DNA from: UBA2653 sp964572685
GTDB taxonomy: Bacteria; Pseudomonadota; Gammaproteobacteria; Legionellales; Legionellaceae
DNA length: 15,629 nucleotides
NCBI GenBank assembly: GCA_964572685.1
Contig: CAZNFJ010000042.1
Span: forward strand, 1 to 15,629
Reading direction: 5' to 3'
Numbering within the stretch: the first letter of the stretch is position 1; each line of letters opens with the position of its first letter. This document shows positions 1 through 8,222 of the stretch, in pieces. The position numbers and the translations under genes are program-made. The notes beneath the pieces are model-generated. The model was given only the letters and a program-made list of their open reading frames with translations. It did no database searches and was not told the DNA's origin.

Positions 1-263
1 TTGAAAGCTTGATATACCTGCTATCAATAGCGGCTTAAATGGCTAAAGTCGAGATAATAATGACTAAAAAAATAGGTTAAGTATTTACCATGAAAATCCA
101 TTCCTTAACCCGTATTTTGAATAAAAGTAATCCATTGACCTATTGCTTTTGTTACAGCAGGCCATTATTAAACCTTTATCAAACTAACCCTTTATATCAG
201 GTATTTTGTGCTTCGAATACTTTCTTATCATTCGAATCCATCTAGGGGCATTCTTTTTAACCA
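1..263. other. Intergenic or decayed sequence with no recognisable gene
   Basis: I see no convincing gene here. The minus strand contains short open stretches interrupted by stops, including one of about 42 codons running from about 312 down to the 190s, with no recognisable motif. A loose inverted repeat, GGTTAAG facing CTTAACC, lies near 75-110 with a loop of about 20 nt; it is too weak to call a terminator. The stretch adjoins the decayed toxin at 264-523 and is probably part of the same degraded region. Confidence 0.4.
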
Positions 264-523
264 CTAGTTCTTCATAACAGATCTCTGGATCTTGGTATAC
301 TTCTCCTGTTTTTTATCGACTAAAAATTACCCTAATTAATGGCTTTAAATTGAGGAAAAGCCCTAATCTTATCACTTAATATTTTATATTCGCCTAAAAT
401 ACCAATAGTAACTCTGGCCAAACGTGATTGAATGCGATTTCTGATCGTCATATCAAGTGATTCTAACCAAGAGACAATTGGACATTCACCATTGTCTTTT
501 TGGTAGATTTTAATTATTGATAC
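264..523 (-). pseudogene. Decayed HigB/RelE-like toxin (phage Gp49-type family), start codon lost
   Basis: On the minus strand, 523 to 332 reads as an open frame containing IKIYQKDNGECPIVSWLESL, then RIQSRLARVTIGILGEYK and a TAG stop at 332-334. This matches the N-terminal half of the HigB-like/Gp49 toxin family, which usually shows a short beta strand, a 'PF.eWL.sL' motif, 'ri..RL.r...GnfGd.k' and then 'ElR..gpGYRiyy'. Members are ribosome-dependent mRNA interferases of about 100-110 residues, normally next to a small HTH antitoxin. There is no ATG, GTG or TTG in a suitable position before the family-like segment, and the central GYRIY part is missing. A possible C-terminal relic, FLVDKKQEKY..., sits in another frame at about 264-328 and resembles the family's 'GGDKktQ.kDI' ending. 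No antitoxin gene was found. The N-terminal family match is fairly secure; the C-terminal relic is weak. Confidence 0.55.
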
Positions 524-528
524 TTTAT

Positions 529-822
529 CTAAAAAATACTTGTAAGCAAAATAAGTATTTTTAAAAAAATTATGAGGAATATTAAATATGCGGTATAATT
601 GGACAAAAAAATTTGGATTTTTTTCTTTAAATATTTTAGTGAATGCTTCATTAATGAATGAGGCCGTAAAAGCGAATAATAATTACCAAAATGCGACGAA
701 AAGCCCCTGGATCCATCCATACCGTTGGAATATAAAAAGATATTGATAAAAAATGAATTTAATTGCTTTTGACTCAATACCTTTTTTATCTTGATGGAAC
801 TAACAATATCAGATAAGTACAA
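529..822 (-). pseudogene. Unknown reading frame, probably a frameshifted relic
   Basis: A 97-codon frame starts at 822 (ATG) and reads MYLSDIVSSIKIKK, then NGMDGSRGFSSHFGNYYS. After about 685 the neighbouring frame looks more protein-like: it reads FINEAFTKIFKEKNPNFF and YRIFNIPHNFFKNTYF from 682 and stays open into the toxin relic at 523. The original frame meanwhile becomes an Ile/Leu/Lys-rich string typical of out-of-frame AT-rich DNA. This suggests a single older coding region with a frameshift near 683-690. I recognise no family and assign no function. There is no clear ribosome binding site. It could also be entirely non-coding. Confidence 0.25.
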
Positions 823-843
823 AGTTAGCTATTCTTGGATAAT

Positions 844-2187
844 ATGACGAGGAGATTTGAAATTAATAACTTAAATAGAAATCAATGGTATCAATCTATC
901 TATCCATGGCTTGTCTGGCTTTTAGGGGCATGTTTTTTCTTTTACAAATATCTTGTACAAGTTTCTCCTAGTGTTATGACACATGATTTAATGAAAGTTT
1001 TTCATGTGAACGGTGCAGGGCTTGGTAATTTATCTGCATTCTATTTTTATGCATACTTAATGATGCAAATCCCCGTTGGCATTTTACTCGACCGCTTCAG
1101 CCCAAGATTCTTAACAGCTCTAGCAATATTTTTGTGTAGTGCAAGCACCTTTATTTTTTCTCAAACAAATTCATTACAGTTAGCATGTATATCCAGAGCA
1201 ATGATTGGTGCTGGAGCTGCATTTGCTGCCGTATCCTGTTTTAAATTAGCAACATTATGGTTTTCACCAAATCGATTTGCCATGGTATCAGGATTGTGTA
1301 TGACTGCTGCCATGTTAGGCGGTGTTTTTGGTCAAGTTCCATTATCTTTTCTTATTGAAGGAGTCGGTTGGCGTTCTGCGTTAGGCATTATTAGCTTTTT
1401 GGGAATTTTACTAGGATTCTTATATATCATCATTGTTCGTGATAAACAAAATAACGCATTATCTTCTTCTAAAATCGAGCACTCATCTAAACTTTATATG
1501 CGGCCTGTTATATGTAATAAACAAACCTGGTTATTGTCTTTATATAGTGGATTGGCGTTTGCGCCAGTCTCTGTTTTTGGCGGACTATGGGGTGTTCCTT
1601 TTTTACAAACAGCTTATGAGCTTTCCAGAAATAGTGCGGCATTTGCAGTATCATGGATTTTTATTGGTTTTGCTGTCGGGGCTCCATTTTTTGGATGGCT
1701 GTCTGATTTTGTCGGACGTCGAAAACCCATTTTATTTTCTGGCTCTCTTATGGCCTTAATTTGTATTCTATTTGCTTTATACAGTCCAAGCAGAAATATT
1801 ATCTTGTTAAGTACAACTTTATTTTTCTTTGGATTTGGCGCCAGTGGTTTTTTCACAAGTTTTGCAATGATTAGAGAATTATTTCCTGTTGCATTAGCTG
1901 GAACTGTTTTAGGCGTAATGAATACCTTTGACTCGATCTGTGAAGCAATATTTGAACCGATAATTGGAGCGATTCTTGATTGGGCCTGGGATGGGAAAAT
2001 TATAGATGGCGTACATTATTTTTCTGTTTCAAACTTTCATTCCGCGTTATTATTATTACCCCTCTCATTAGGCATAGCACTTTTCTTGTTGCTTTATATT
2101 AAAGAAACATGGTGTATTCCAGTTGATGCAGCCACAGATGATAAGCATTCAGCAAGGGAAAGTCCTTATTATTTCGACAATAATTAA
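844..2187 (+). CDS. MFS transporter, Pht-like family
   Basis: Integral inner-membrane carrier of the major facilitator superfamily, 447 residues with about 12 hydrophobic segments. The N-terminus has CFFFYKYLVQVSPSVM followed by YFYAYLMMQIPVGILLDRFSPR, the MFS motif A region after TM2. The repeat in the second half, GWLSDFVGRRKPILFSG, is the equivalent loop between TM8 and TM9. The 'QVSPSVM' segment and overall pattern are shared with the paralogue at 4773-6050 and recall the Pht-type carriers of Legionella and Coxiella, some of which import amino acids or nucleosides. The substrate here cannot be read from the sequence. A TTG at 835 is in frame, but ATG at 844 is preferred, with a weak GGA upstream. 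A stronger GAGGAG lies inside the coding region at 849-854, before a possible but unusual ATT start. Coding is AT-rich compared with miaB. No clear terminator follows. Confidence 0.85.
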   Translation: MTRRFEINNLNRNQWYQSIYPWLVWLLGACFFFYKYLVQVSPSVMTHDLMKVFHVNGAGLGNLSAFYFYAYLMMQIPVGILLDRFSPRFLTALAIFLCSASTFIFSQTNSLQLACISRAMIGAGAAFAAVSCFKLATLWFSPNRFAMVSGLCMTAAMLGGVFGQVPLSFLIEGVGWRSALGIISFLGILLGFLYIIIVRDKQNNALSSSKIEHSSKLYMRPVICNKQTWLLSLYSGLAFAPVSVFGGLWGVPFLQTAYELSRNSAAFAVSWIFIGFAVGAPFFGWLSDFVGRRKPILFSGSLMALICILFALYSPSRNIILLSTTLFFFGFGASGFFTSFAMIRELFPVALAGTVLGVMNTFDSICEAIFEPIIGAILDWAWDGKIIDGVHYFSVSNFHSALLLLPLSLGIALFLLLYIKETWCIPVDAATDDKHSARESPYYFDNN

Positions 2188-2260
2188 GAAGATTTTTCGA
2201 TTTACAATCTTGCTCCTATTCTTAGTTATCATAAATAAAATAATAAGCCCAGTGTAATAG

Positions 2261-2338
2261 AAGCTTCGCACAGGTGCGCCATGGCGTGATATTCTAAAGG
2301 AATTTTGTTCATGGAAAACAGCTTATAAACACTTTAAT
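2261..2338 (+). mobile_element. IS5-family transposase fragment
   Basis: The plus strand reads KLRTGAPWRDILKEFCSWKT followed by AYKHFN, then loses similarity. 'R.GaPWRDlP..fG.WkTvykRF.RW' is the signature N-terminal region of IS5-family DDE transposases. Only about 26 residues remain, bounded upstream by a TAG at 2258-2260, and the catalytic residues are absent. No terminal inverted repeats were found around it. It is a scar, not an active element. Confidence 0.7.
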
Positions 2339-2447
2339 TGTTTTATTTGCAAGTGCAATGTGGGTTATTAACAAAAGCAAACACATGGTATTAGACCAAC
2401 TTGAAGATCGCGAATCAACTTCATCTTTAAAACCTGGCTTGAGATAA
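2298..2447 (+). pseudogene. C-terminal relic of an unknown membrane protein
   Basis: Plus-strand frame open from a TAA at 2295-2297 to a TAA at 2445-2447. It reads NTLIVLFASAMWVINKSKHM, then VLDQLEDREST and SSLKPGLR. This looks like a last transmembrane helix followed by a charged cytoplasmic tail, similar in style to the ends of MFS or other carriers, though no family is identified. It overlaps the IS5 fragment in another frame, so the true junction probably lies near 2330-2340. An ATG exists at 2358 but has no convincing ribosome binding site. The tail ends 11 bp before the rluD stop on the opposite strand. Confidence 0.3.
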
Positions 2448-2458
2448 TAATACAATTA

Positions 2459-3394
2459 TCATAAACGGATACATGCAATTAGAGCTGTTAAATCATCAGG
2501 CATATTGGCGACAAATGCCAAAAGTTGATGTGTGATAGGATGCGTGAATTTTAAAGAAAAAGCATGCAGGGCTTGCCTTGGAAATGAATTGATAACCAAA
2601 GCGAGTTCTTTACTGGTTTTGGCGCAATTTTTCCCATAGAGTTTATCGCCAATAATGGGATAGCCGATATGCTGTAAATGGACACGAATTTGATGCGTAC
2701 GACCTGTTTCCAGACGGACTCGTAGCAAAGTAAAGTCTTTAAAAGCTTCTTCGATTTGGTAATGGGTGATGGCTTCGCGTCCTTGTTTGAGAACCGCCAT
2801 TTTAAGTCGTTGTTTGGGATGACGTCCAAAATGTGTATGAATATGACCACCGCTAATCAATTGACCATGCACCAAGGCAAGATACTCACGTTGAATTTCA
2901 CGATTTTGCATCATTTGTATCAAGGCTAGATAACAAGTATTGGTTTTAGCAATCACCATCAAGCCAGTCGTATCTTTATCTAAGCGATGAACGATTCCTG
3001 CACGAGGGAGAATGCTCAAACTTTCTTGATGATGTAAAAGCGCGTTCATTAAGGTCATGTCTTTTTGGCCAGCACCCGGATGGACGGTTAAGCCCGTGGG
3101 TTTATTGATAACCAAAAGATGTTCATCTTCATAGATAATGTCCAGTGGAATTTCTTGAGCAATCGCTTCGGTTTGAGGCGTATCGATGGGTACTCGTCCT
3201 TCAATCAATTGTTCTGTAAAACACTTGTTTTTGGGGCAAAGTGCTTTGCCTTGATGATAAATTAAGCCGGCTTTGAGCCATTCTATCCATTGATTTCTAG
3301 AATACTGTGGATAACATTTAGCCAAAAGACTATCTACCCGAAGCCCATGATAGGCCTCAGGGACTATTAAAGAAATTTCAAAAAAATTATGCAT
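2459..3394 (-). CDS. rluD: 23S rRNA pseudouridine synthase RluD
   Basis: Makes pseudouridines in helix 69 of 23S rRNA (positions 1911, 1915 and 1917 in E. coli), important for ribosome assembly and termination. The 311-residue protein has an N-terminal S4 RNA-binding domain (about residues 17-75, with GLRVDSLLAKCYPQYSRNQW) and a catalytic domain from about 85. The family motif HRLDKDTTGLMVIAK places the catalytic Asp at residue 139. RTHQIRVHLQHIGYPIIGD near residues 233-251 is the other RluA-family signature. RluC and RluA are related, but the S4 domain and motif positions favour RluD. The ATG at 3394 overlaps the end of miaB by 8 bp. It has no strong Shine-Dalgarno, so translation is probably coupled to miaB. 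No hairpin terminator is visible downstream. Confidence 0.9.
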   Translation of the reverse strand: MHNFFEISLIVPEAYHGLRVDSLLAKCYPQYSRNQWIEWLKAGLIYHQGKALCPKNKCFTEQLIEGRVPIDTPQTEAIAQEIPLDIIYEDEHLLVINKPTGLTVHPGAGQKDMTLMNALLHHQESLSILPRAGIVHRLDKDTTGLMVIAKTNTCYLALIQMMQNREIQREYLALVHGQLISGGHIHTHFGRHPKQRLKMAVLKQGREAITHYQIEEAFKDFTLLRVRLETGRTHQIRVHLQHIGYPIIGDKLYGKNCAKTSKELALVINSFPRQALHAFSLKFTHPITHQLLAFVANMPDDLTALIACIRL

Positions 3395-4718
3395 GGTCGA
3401 CTAAACGGCCTCGTAATGAATTGGGAAGGGATTCGGTGATGAGAATATTGACCATTTGACCTTTTAAGTTTTCAGGCCCATCAAAATTCACGACACGATT
3501 ACACTCGGTGCGTGCAGCCCATTGATTGGGATTTTTCTTGGCAGGTCCTGTTACCAACACGTTTTGAGTGGTTTCCACTAAAGATTGACTATGTTTTTGT
3601 GCTTGCAAATTTAAACGATTTTGTAGAATTTGCAGACGTTGTTTTTTAACTTCCATGGGGGTGTTGTCGACTAAATTAGCAGCTGGTGTACCCGGTCTTG
3701 GACTGTAAATAAAACTAAAAGAAGTGTCATAATCCATTTCTTGCACCATGTTCATGGTCGCCTCAAAGTCAGCATCAGTTTCACCAGGAAATCCGACAAT
3801 GATATCTGTGGATAAATGAATATCTGGACGAACCTTGCGTAATTTACGCATTTTAGACTTATATTCCAATGCCGTGTAGCCGCGTTTCATGGCCATTAAA
3901 ATTCGATCGGATCCACTTTGGACGGGCAAATGCAGGTGATTCGCTAATTTTGGAACTTCAGCATACGCTTGTATCAACTGATCAGAAAAGGCAATCGGAT
4001 GAGAGGTTGTGAAACGAATGCGAGTTATACCTTCTAATTCTGCAACATAATGAATCAGTAACGCCAAATCAGCAGTTCCACCTTGATGCATTTTACCACG
4101 ATAGTCATTGACATTTTGACCTAATAAATTGATTTCTCGCACGCCTTGCTCGGCCAATTGAAAACACTCCGCCAATACATCATCAAACGGACGACTGATT
4201 TCTTCACCTCGAGTATAAGGGACCACGCAGTAACTACAGTATTTACTGCATCCTTCCATAATGGAAACAAAAGCGATGGGACCTTCAGCGCGAGGCGCAG
4301 GTAAATGATCAAACTTTTCGATTTCTGGAAATCGAATATCAATGACAGGCTTTTGACATTTTAAGCGCTCATCCAACATCTCGGGTAAACGATGTAAGGT
4401 TTGTGGGCCAAAGACCATATCCACATAGGGCGCACGTTTTAAAATGTCGCCACCTTCTTGACTGGCCACACAGCCACCGACACCAATAATGACCTCCGGT
4501 TTTTTCTTTTTGATTTCTCGCCATTGTCCCAGTTGTGAAAAGACTTTTTCTTGGGCTTTTTCACGAATGGCACAGGTGTTTAACAAAATCACATCTGCTT
4601 CCTCGGGATTATCGGTGATACTCAAATCATGAGACGCTTTTAAGACATCAGCCATTTTACTGGAGTCGTACTCATTCATTTGACAGCCATTGGTTTTAAT
4701 AAACAGTTTTTTTGACAT
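3387..4718 (-). CDS. miaB: tRNA-2-methylthio-N6-isopentenyladenosine37 synthase MiaB
   Basis: Radical-SAM methylthiotransferase that converts i6A37 to ms2i6A37 in tRNAs reading UNN codons, aiding codon-anticodon pairing. The 443-residue protein has the full domain order. The N-terminal MTTase domain carries cluster cysteines at C12, C49 and C83. The radical SAM core has CSKYCSYC (C157, C161, C164), directly followed by VVPYTRGEE. A C-terminal TRAM domain starts at about residue 380. All expected motifs are intact. The ATG at 4718 is preceded by AAGGTG 8-9 nt upstream. It lies 54 bp downstream of an MFS gene on the same strand and overlaps rluD by 8 bp, so at least miaB-rluD is one transcript. 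Base composition is noticeably less AT-rich than in the flanking accessory genes. Confidence 0.96.
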   Translation of the reverse strand: MSKKLFIKTNGCQMNEYDSSKMADVLKASHDLSITDNPEEADVILLNTCAIREKAQEKVFSQLGQWREIKKKKPEVIIGVGGCVASQEGGDILKRAPYVDMVFGPQTLHRLPEMLDERLKCQKPVIDIRFPEIEKFDHLPAPRAEGPIAFVSIMEGCSKYCSYCVVPYTRGEEISRPFDDVLAECFQLAEQGVREINLLGQNVNDYRGKMHQGGTADLALLIHYVAELEGITRIRFTTSHPIAFSDQLIQAYAEVPKLANHLHLPVQSGSDRILMAMKRGYTALEYKSKMRKLRKVRPDIHLSTDIIVGFPGETDADFEATMNMVQEMDYDTSFSFIYSPRPGTPAANLVDNTPMEVKKQRLQILQNRLNLQAQKHSQSLVETTQNVLVTGPAKKNPNQWAARTECNRVVNFDGPENLKGQMVNILITESLPNSLRGRLVDHA

Positions 4719-4772
4719 AAAAAGTACACCTTACAATCGATAGATTTTCAATTGGACAGATTTTAATACAAA

Positions 4773-6050
4773 TCAAGTATTTTGTGTATATCTATTCGTA
4801 TCAACTTCACGAATCCATGGAATTAAACACAAGGCAATCAATGCCCCCAGCGGTAAAAGACTTAAAGCTTGCTGATAGGCTAAAAGTGAGTAAATACGAA
4901 CGCCATTTTGCATTTCGCCAGTCCAAAGTTTGTCTAAAATCATTCCGACAATTGGTTGTGCCAAAGCGATTCCAATCATGTTCATCATATTCATAAAACT
5001 TAAGCCAGTGGCCACATATCTGGCTTGACACATGTCTTTGGCAAGAGAAAAGGCCGGGAGAAAACCTGCTGAAAATAATCCAAAGAAAAATAATAAAATT
5101 TGTGATTGTGTGAGGCTAATTGGCAAATAAATCACGGATGATAAGGTGATAAGTGTTCCTAAAGCACTCCAGAACAAAGAAGGTTTACGTCGGCCAATGT
5201 AGTTGGTATAGATGCCCCATAAAGGACTTGCAATAGCCCAACCGATTAAAACGAGAGAAATGGCATTGGCAGCAACGGCTTTGGTGATGGCTAATTTATT
5301 CATTAAAAATGGAACTCCCCATAATCCACAAAAAACAGGGGTACACATATAAATTAAACCACCATAGCTTGCTACAACCCATAATTGTTTATTTTTGATG
5401 ATTTCGAGTAATCCCTTTTTAAGCCCCACATCAGCGCTATGATGCTGTGGCTTTTGATAGCTTGAAGGTTTCTCTTTGACCATCAAATAAATAATGAATG
5501 CTAAAATTAAGCCGATACTGCCTACGATGGTCATGGTATTGCGCCAACCCAAATGGTCAACCATGAGTGCTTGAGGCGTTTCTCCGCAAATTCCACCTAA
5601 CATCCCGATGGTCACCATCATGCCAGTGAGCAAAGCAAATTTTTCTGATTTAAACCAGTTGGAGGCTAATTTCATGGTACCTACTGCGGCAAATGCAGAA
5701 CCAAATCCAATCATTAAACGAGCAATGCAGGCGGTTGGAAAGTGGGTGGTCGTTCCAAAGGCAATGGTGCTGGCTGCACAAATGGCTGTTGCGATAAATA
5801 AAATACGTTTAGGACCAAAAAAGTCCATTAAAATACCGCAGGGCAATTGTAAAGCGGCATAGGAATAAAAATAAATGCCTGAAAGTAATCCCAATGTTTG
5901 ACTGGTGACATTAAAATCACGCATGAGTTCATTGCTCATGACACTTGGGGAGACTTGAAGAAAGTTTTCATAAAAATAGAATAAACATCCCAACGTCCAA
6001 ATAATCCAACCGATGGCAAGAGAGGATTGTGCTGATTGTTTCGAAGTCAT
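4773..6050 (-). CDS. MFS transporter, Pht-like family (paralogue of the 844-2187 gene)
   Basis: Inner-membrane carrier of 425 residues with about 12 hydrophobic segments. It shares the N-terminal pattern with the carrier at 844-2187: CLFYFYENFLQVSPSVM here against CFFFYKYLVQVSPSVM there, and IYFYSYAALQLPCGILMDFFG against FYFYAYLMMQIPVGILLDRFS. The second-half loop is GIYTNYIGRRKPSLFW. Replacement of the usual D by N in that loop is notable but seen in some MFS proteins. Known relatives move amino acids or nucleosides in intracellular Legionellales; the substrate here is unknown. The ATG at 6050 has AAGGT about 7 nt upstream. It may be cotranscribed with miaB, 54 bp downstream. The upstream 250 bp is AT-rich and I could not choose a promoter. 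Confidence 0.87.
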   Translation of the reverse strand: MTSKQSAQSSLAIGWIIWTLGCLFYFYENFLQVSPSVMSNELMRDFNVTSQTLGLLSGIYFYSYAALQLPCGILMDFFGPKRILFIATAICAASTIAFGTTTHFPTACIARLMIGFGSAFAAVGTMKLASNWFKSEKFALLTGMMVTIGMLGGICGETPQALMVDHLGWRNTMTIVGSIGLILAFIIYLMVKEKPSSYQKPQHHSADVGLKKGLLEIIKNKQLWVVASYGGLIYMCTPVFCGLWGVPFLMNKLAITKAVAANAISLVLIGWAIASPLWGIYTNYIGRRKPSLFWSALGTLITLSSVIYLPISLTQSQILLFFFGLFSAGFLPAFSLAKDMCQARYVATGLSFMNMMNMIGIALAQPIVGMILDKLWTGEMQNGVRIYSLLAYQQALSLLPLGALIALCLIPWIREVDTNRYTQNT

Positions 6051-6276
6051 AATTTACCTTAAATAAAACGCATATCAAATTTTAACTTTTTTTCAAAAAA
6101 AGTCCATTTAAAAAACAAATCAACGATGGAAATAATATTTTCATCATATTGAACTCATCTTTTTCAAGTTGGAGTTAAGTCCGTAACTTGCAATAATGGG
6201 CTTTGGTTTTAAAAAATAAATCAATTTTAATTAAATTACAACTAAATACTTGATAAGCCAGCATCCACGCTAAAAT

Positions 6277-6305
6277 TTGACCAAAAATATGGGGTATGGT
6301 ATAAT
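6277..6305 (+). promoter_or_regulatory. Strong sigma70 promoter for the receiver-domain gene
   Basis: TTGACC at 6277-6282, a 17-bp spacer and a perfect TATAAT at 6300-6305, which is also preceded by TGG (an extended -10). The predicted start near 6312 leaves a leader of only about 20 nt before the ATG at 6333. It is the best-looking promoter in the window. Confidence 0.75.
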
Positions 6306-6332
6306 CATTACACAATTCAGAGAGTAAAATGT

Positions 6333-8222
6333 ATGTTAAATTTTCAATTATTTCGATATGGTTGGTTGTGGTCATCTTTAGGATGGCCCAATGTTAGAAG
6401 AGCTGCTCAGATTTCACCTGAGAATCGGGTGCGAGCTGTTCAGCCATCTCCTGAAATATCCACCCCAAGAAATCTCTCAGTTGCAATGCCTGAAAAAATT
6501 TCTTTGGATGTCCAAGATGATATTAGAGCGCAATTAATATGTGAGAAAATTGAGGGACAATGGGAGTTGTATCTCACGGCATTTGAGGGACCAAAGTGTT
6601 TAGAACTATTCGGACAAAATTTTGATATTCATGCAAAAGTTGCATTATCAAAACTTATGGATTTGCCAAAATTTAGCATGCATCAAAGATTGGTTGCTGA
6701 AGTTTTAGATGAGGGTCCAACTGCTCACAATTGGACCATGTTATTTCAACGAATGTATGAACGTCCTATTAAAATTTTAACGCCATTAGAACAAACTGAA
6801 TTGATTGTTGATATTCGAATGGAATTATCTGAGCAGCGCTTTTATGAAATAGGTCATTTTTATCAATTTCACGTTTTTTTCAATCATAAAACCTACGAAC
6901 AAGCTTGTTTTTCAAAATTTCAAGAAATTTTATATTTTACTGAACAATTAACTTTACAGTTAGGAGAATGTTTTTCTAAATTAGAAGCGAGCTCACGACA
7001 GCGTATTATTCTTGATATGAATCAAGAAATTAAAAATGCATGTGTGGTAAAAAATTTGGATTCATCATTTTTGGAACCAACATTTCAACGCATTCGATTT
7101 TGCTCTAATCAAATTCGACTACAGTTGAATATGTCCCAAATTCCACAAGAATCCTTGAGCATAATCGTCGGTATAAACGATAAAATTAATCATTTGAGTT
7201 CTTTAGAGTCTTTCGATATCTTTTCTTATTTGGGTGATAAAATCACCCATGAACAAAAAATCCAGCAAGTGCAGCAAAGAAATCTTGTTTTAACCTATGT
7301 GGCTTCAGAATATATAAATAAATATCCCTTATTTGGTTATGCATTGGATTTACTTGATGCTTTATTATCATCATTAATTGAGTTATATGTTTTAAATGCA
7401 ACAGAGCCTCATGAACTTCGTTTAGAGGCAAGCGTTGACTCCAAAACACAATTTCATGCTAATGTTTATTTATTAGATCAACAACAAAAATTTTTTCAGT
7501 TGTATCAAGAAACGCAACAGACAAATGTCATCAACAATGATGATAGTCATTTTCATCATGATAGTGTGATCTGGAAAAGCCAGGGTGGTGAATTGAATGT
7601 TTCAAGATGTAATGATGAACATACCTTATTTCAATTTTCAATATTTGCTGAAGATTTCAAACCCAAGGAGTTTATATTAAAATCCGATGAAATTCATGGT
7701 TTTGAAAATATCTTAGAAACCATTCAGTATAAGAATAAAAAATCCATACTCTTGGCAGATGATGGGGTTTTGAATATCAAGTTTCTTTTAAAGCAGACTT
7801 TGGAGTTTTTAGGTTTAGGAAGTATGGCATCATGTACCCCAACGTCTAGACTGAATTTTTCTAAAAATTGGAAAGACTTGGCTTGTTATATTTTAGCTGT
7901 TGGTGATTGGTATTTTATTTGCGTGCCTGATGGAAGAATGGCTCAGCAATTACTCACGTTGTGGCAACCTGATGGGATGATTACCGATCATGAAATGCCT
8001 CATCTAAATGGAACATTATTAATTCAATGGGTGAGAGAAAAGTTCACAGGAAGCAGTCATTTCAAAATTGCTTTGCATTCTGCAAGTGCTGAAGCGAATC
8101 GTCCGGATATATTGGACCCATTAGATGCGATTTTTTTAAATAAAGCCGATAAGCCACTTTTTAAATCATTCGTAGAGTCGCTGAAGGTTTCAGAGGTAAC
8201 TACCAAGCTAGTAAATTACTAG
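6333..8222 (+). CDS. Degenerate hybrid kinase-like protein with C-terminal receiver domain
   Basis: A 629-residue soluble protein. Residues 470-620 form a response-regulator receiver domain: ILLADDG holds the acidic pair D476/D477, the phosphoacceptor is D552 in GMITDHEMPHLNG, S583 lies in ALHSAS, and the conserved Lys-Pro is K607-P608 in KADKPLF. About 28 residues (about 497-527) are inserted between helix 1 and the second strand relative to ordinary receivers. Residues about 310-440 recall a histidine-kinase ATPase domain in outline, including GGELNVSR...TLFQFSI like the usual 'GGei.v.S..g.GstF.f.lP' end. The N, G1 and G2 ATP-binding motifs are not recognisable, and no H-box is seen. Residues 1-300 match nothing I recognise and contain no membrane segment. 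It is probably a signalling or scaffold protein that receives phosphate from another kinase. It has its own strong promoter; its stop overlaps the TnpB relic's stop on the other strand. Confidence 0.75.
   Translation: MLNFQLFRYGWLWSSLGWPNVRRAAQISPENRVRAVQPSPEISTPRNLSVAMPEKISLDVQDDIRAQLICEKIEGQWELYLTAFEGPKCLELFGQNFDIHAKVALSKLMDLPKFSMHQRLVAEVLDEGPTAHNWTMLFQRMYERPIKILTPLEQTELIVDIRMELSEQRFYEIGHFYQFHVFFNHKTYEQACFSKFQEILYFTEQLTLQLGECFSKLEASSRQRIILDMNQEIKNACVVKNLDSSFLEPTFQRIRFCSNQIRLQLNMSQIPQESLSIIVGINDKINHLSSLESFDIFSYLGDKITHEQKIQQVQQRNLVLTYVASEYINKYPLFGYALDLLDALLSSLIELYVLNATEPHELRLEASVDSKTQFHANVYLLDQQQKFFQLYQETQQTNVINNDDSHFHHDSVIWKSQGGELNVSRCNDEHTLFQFSIFAEDFKPKEFILKSDEIHGFENILETIQYKNKKSILLADDGVLNIKFLLKQTLEFLGLGSMASCTPTSRLNFSKNWKDLACYILAVGDWYFICVPDGRMAQQLLTLWQPDGMITDHEMPHLNGTLLIQWVREKFTGSSHFKIALHSASAEANRPDILDPLDAIFLNKADKPLFKSFVESLKVSEVTTKLVNY

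Noticed and set aside
70..115. Inverted repeat GGTTAAG...CTTAACC as terminator
   Set aside because: Seven-bp stem with a long loop and no T tract.
4784..5862. Plus-strand ORFs inside the second MFS gene
   Set aside because: They are antisense shadows of a clear transporter gene with no start signals or motifs.
6175..6375. 66-codon minus-strand ORF between the second MFS gene and the receiver-domain gene
   Set aside because: It overlaps a strong plus-strand promoter and the start of the receiver-domain gene, has no ribosome binding site and no recognisable motif.
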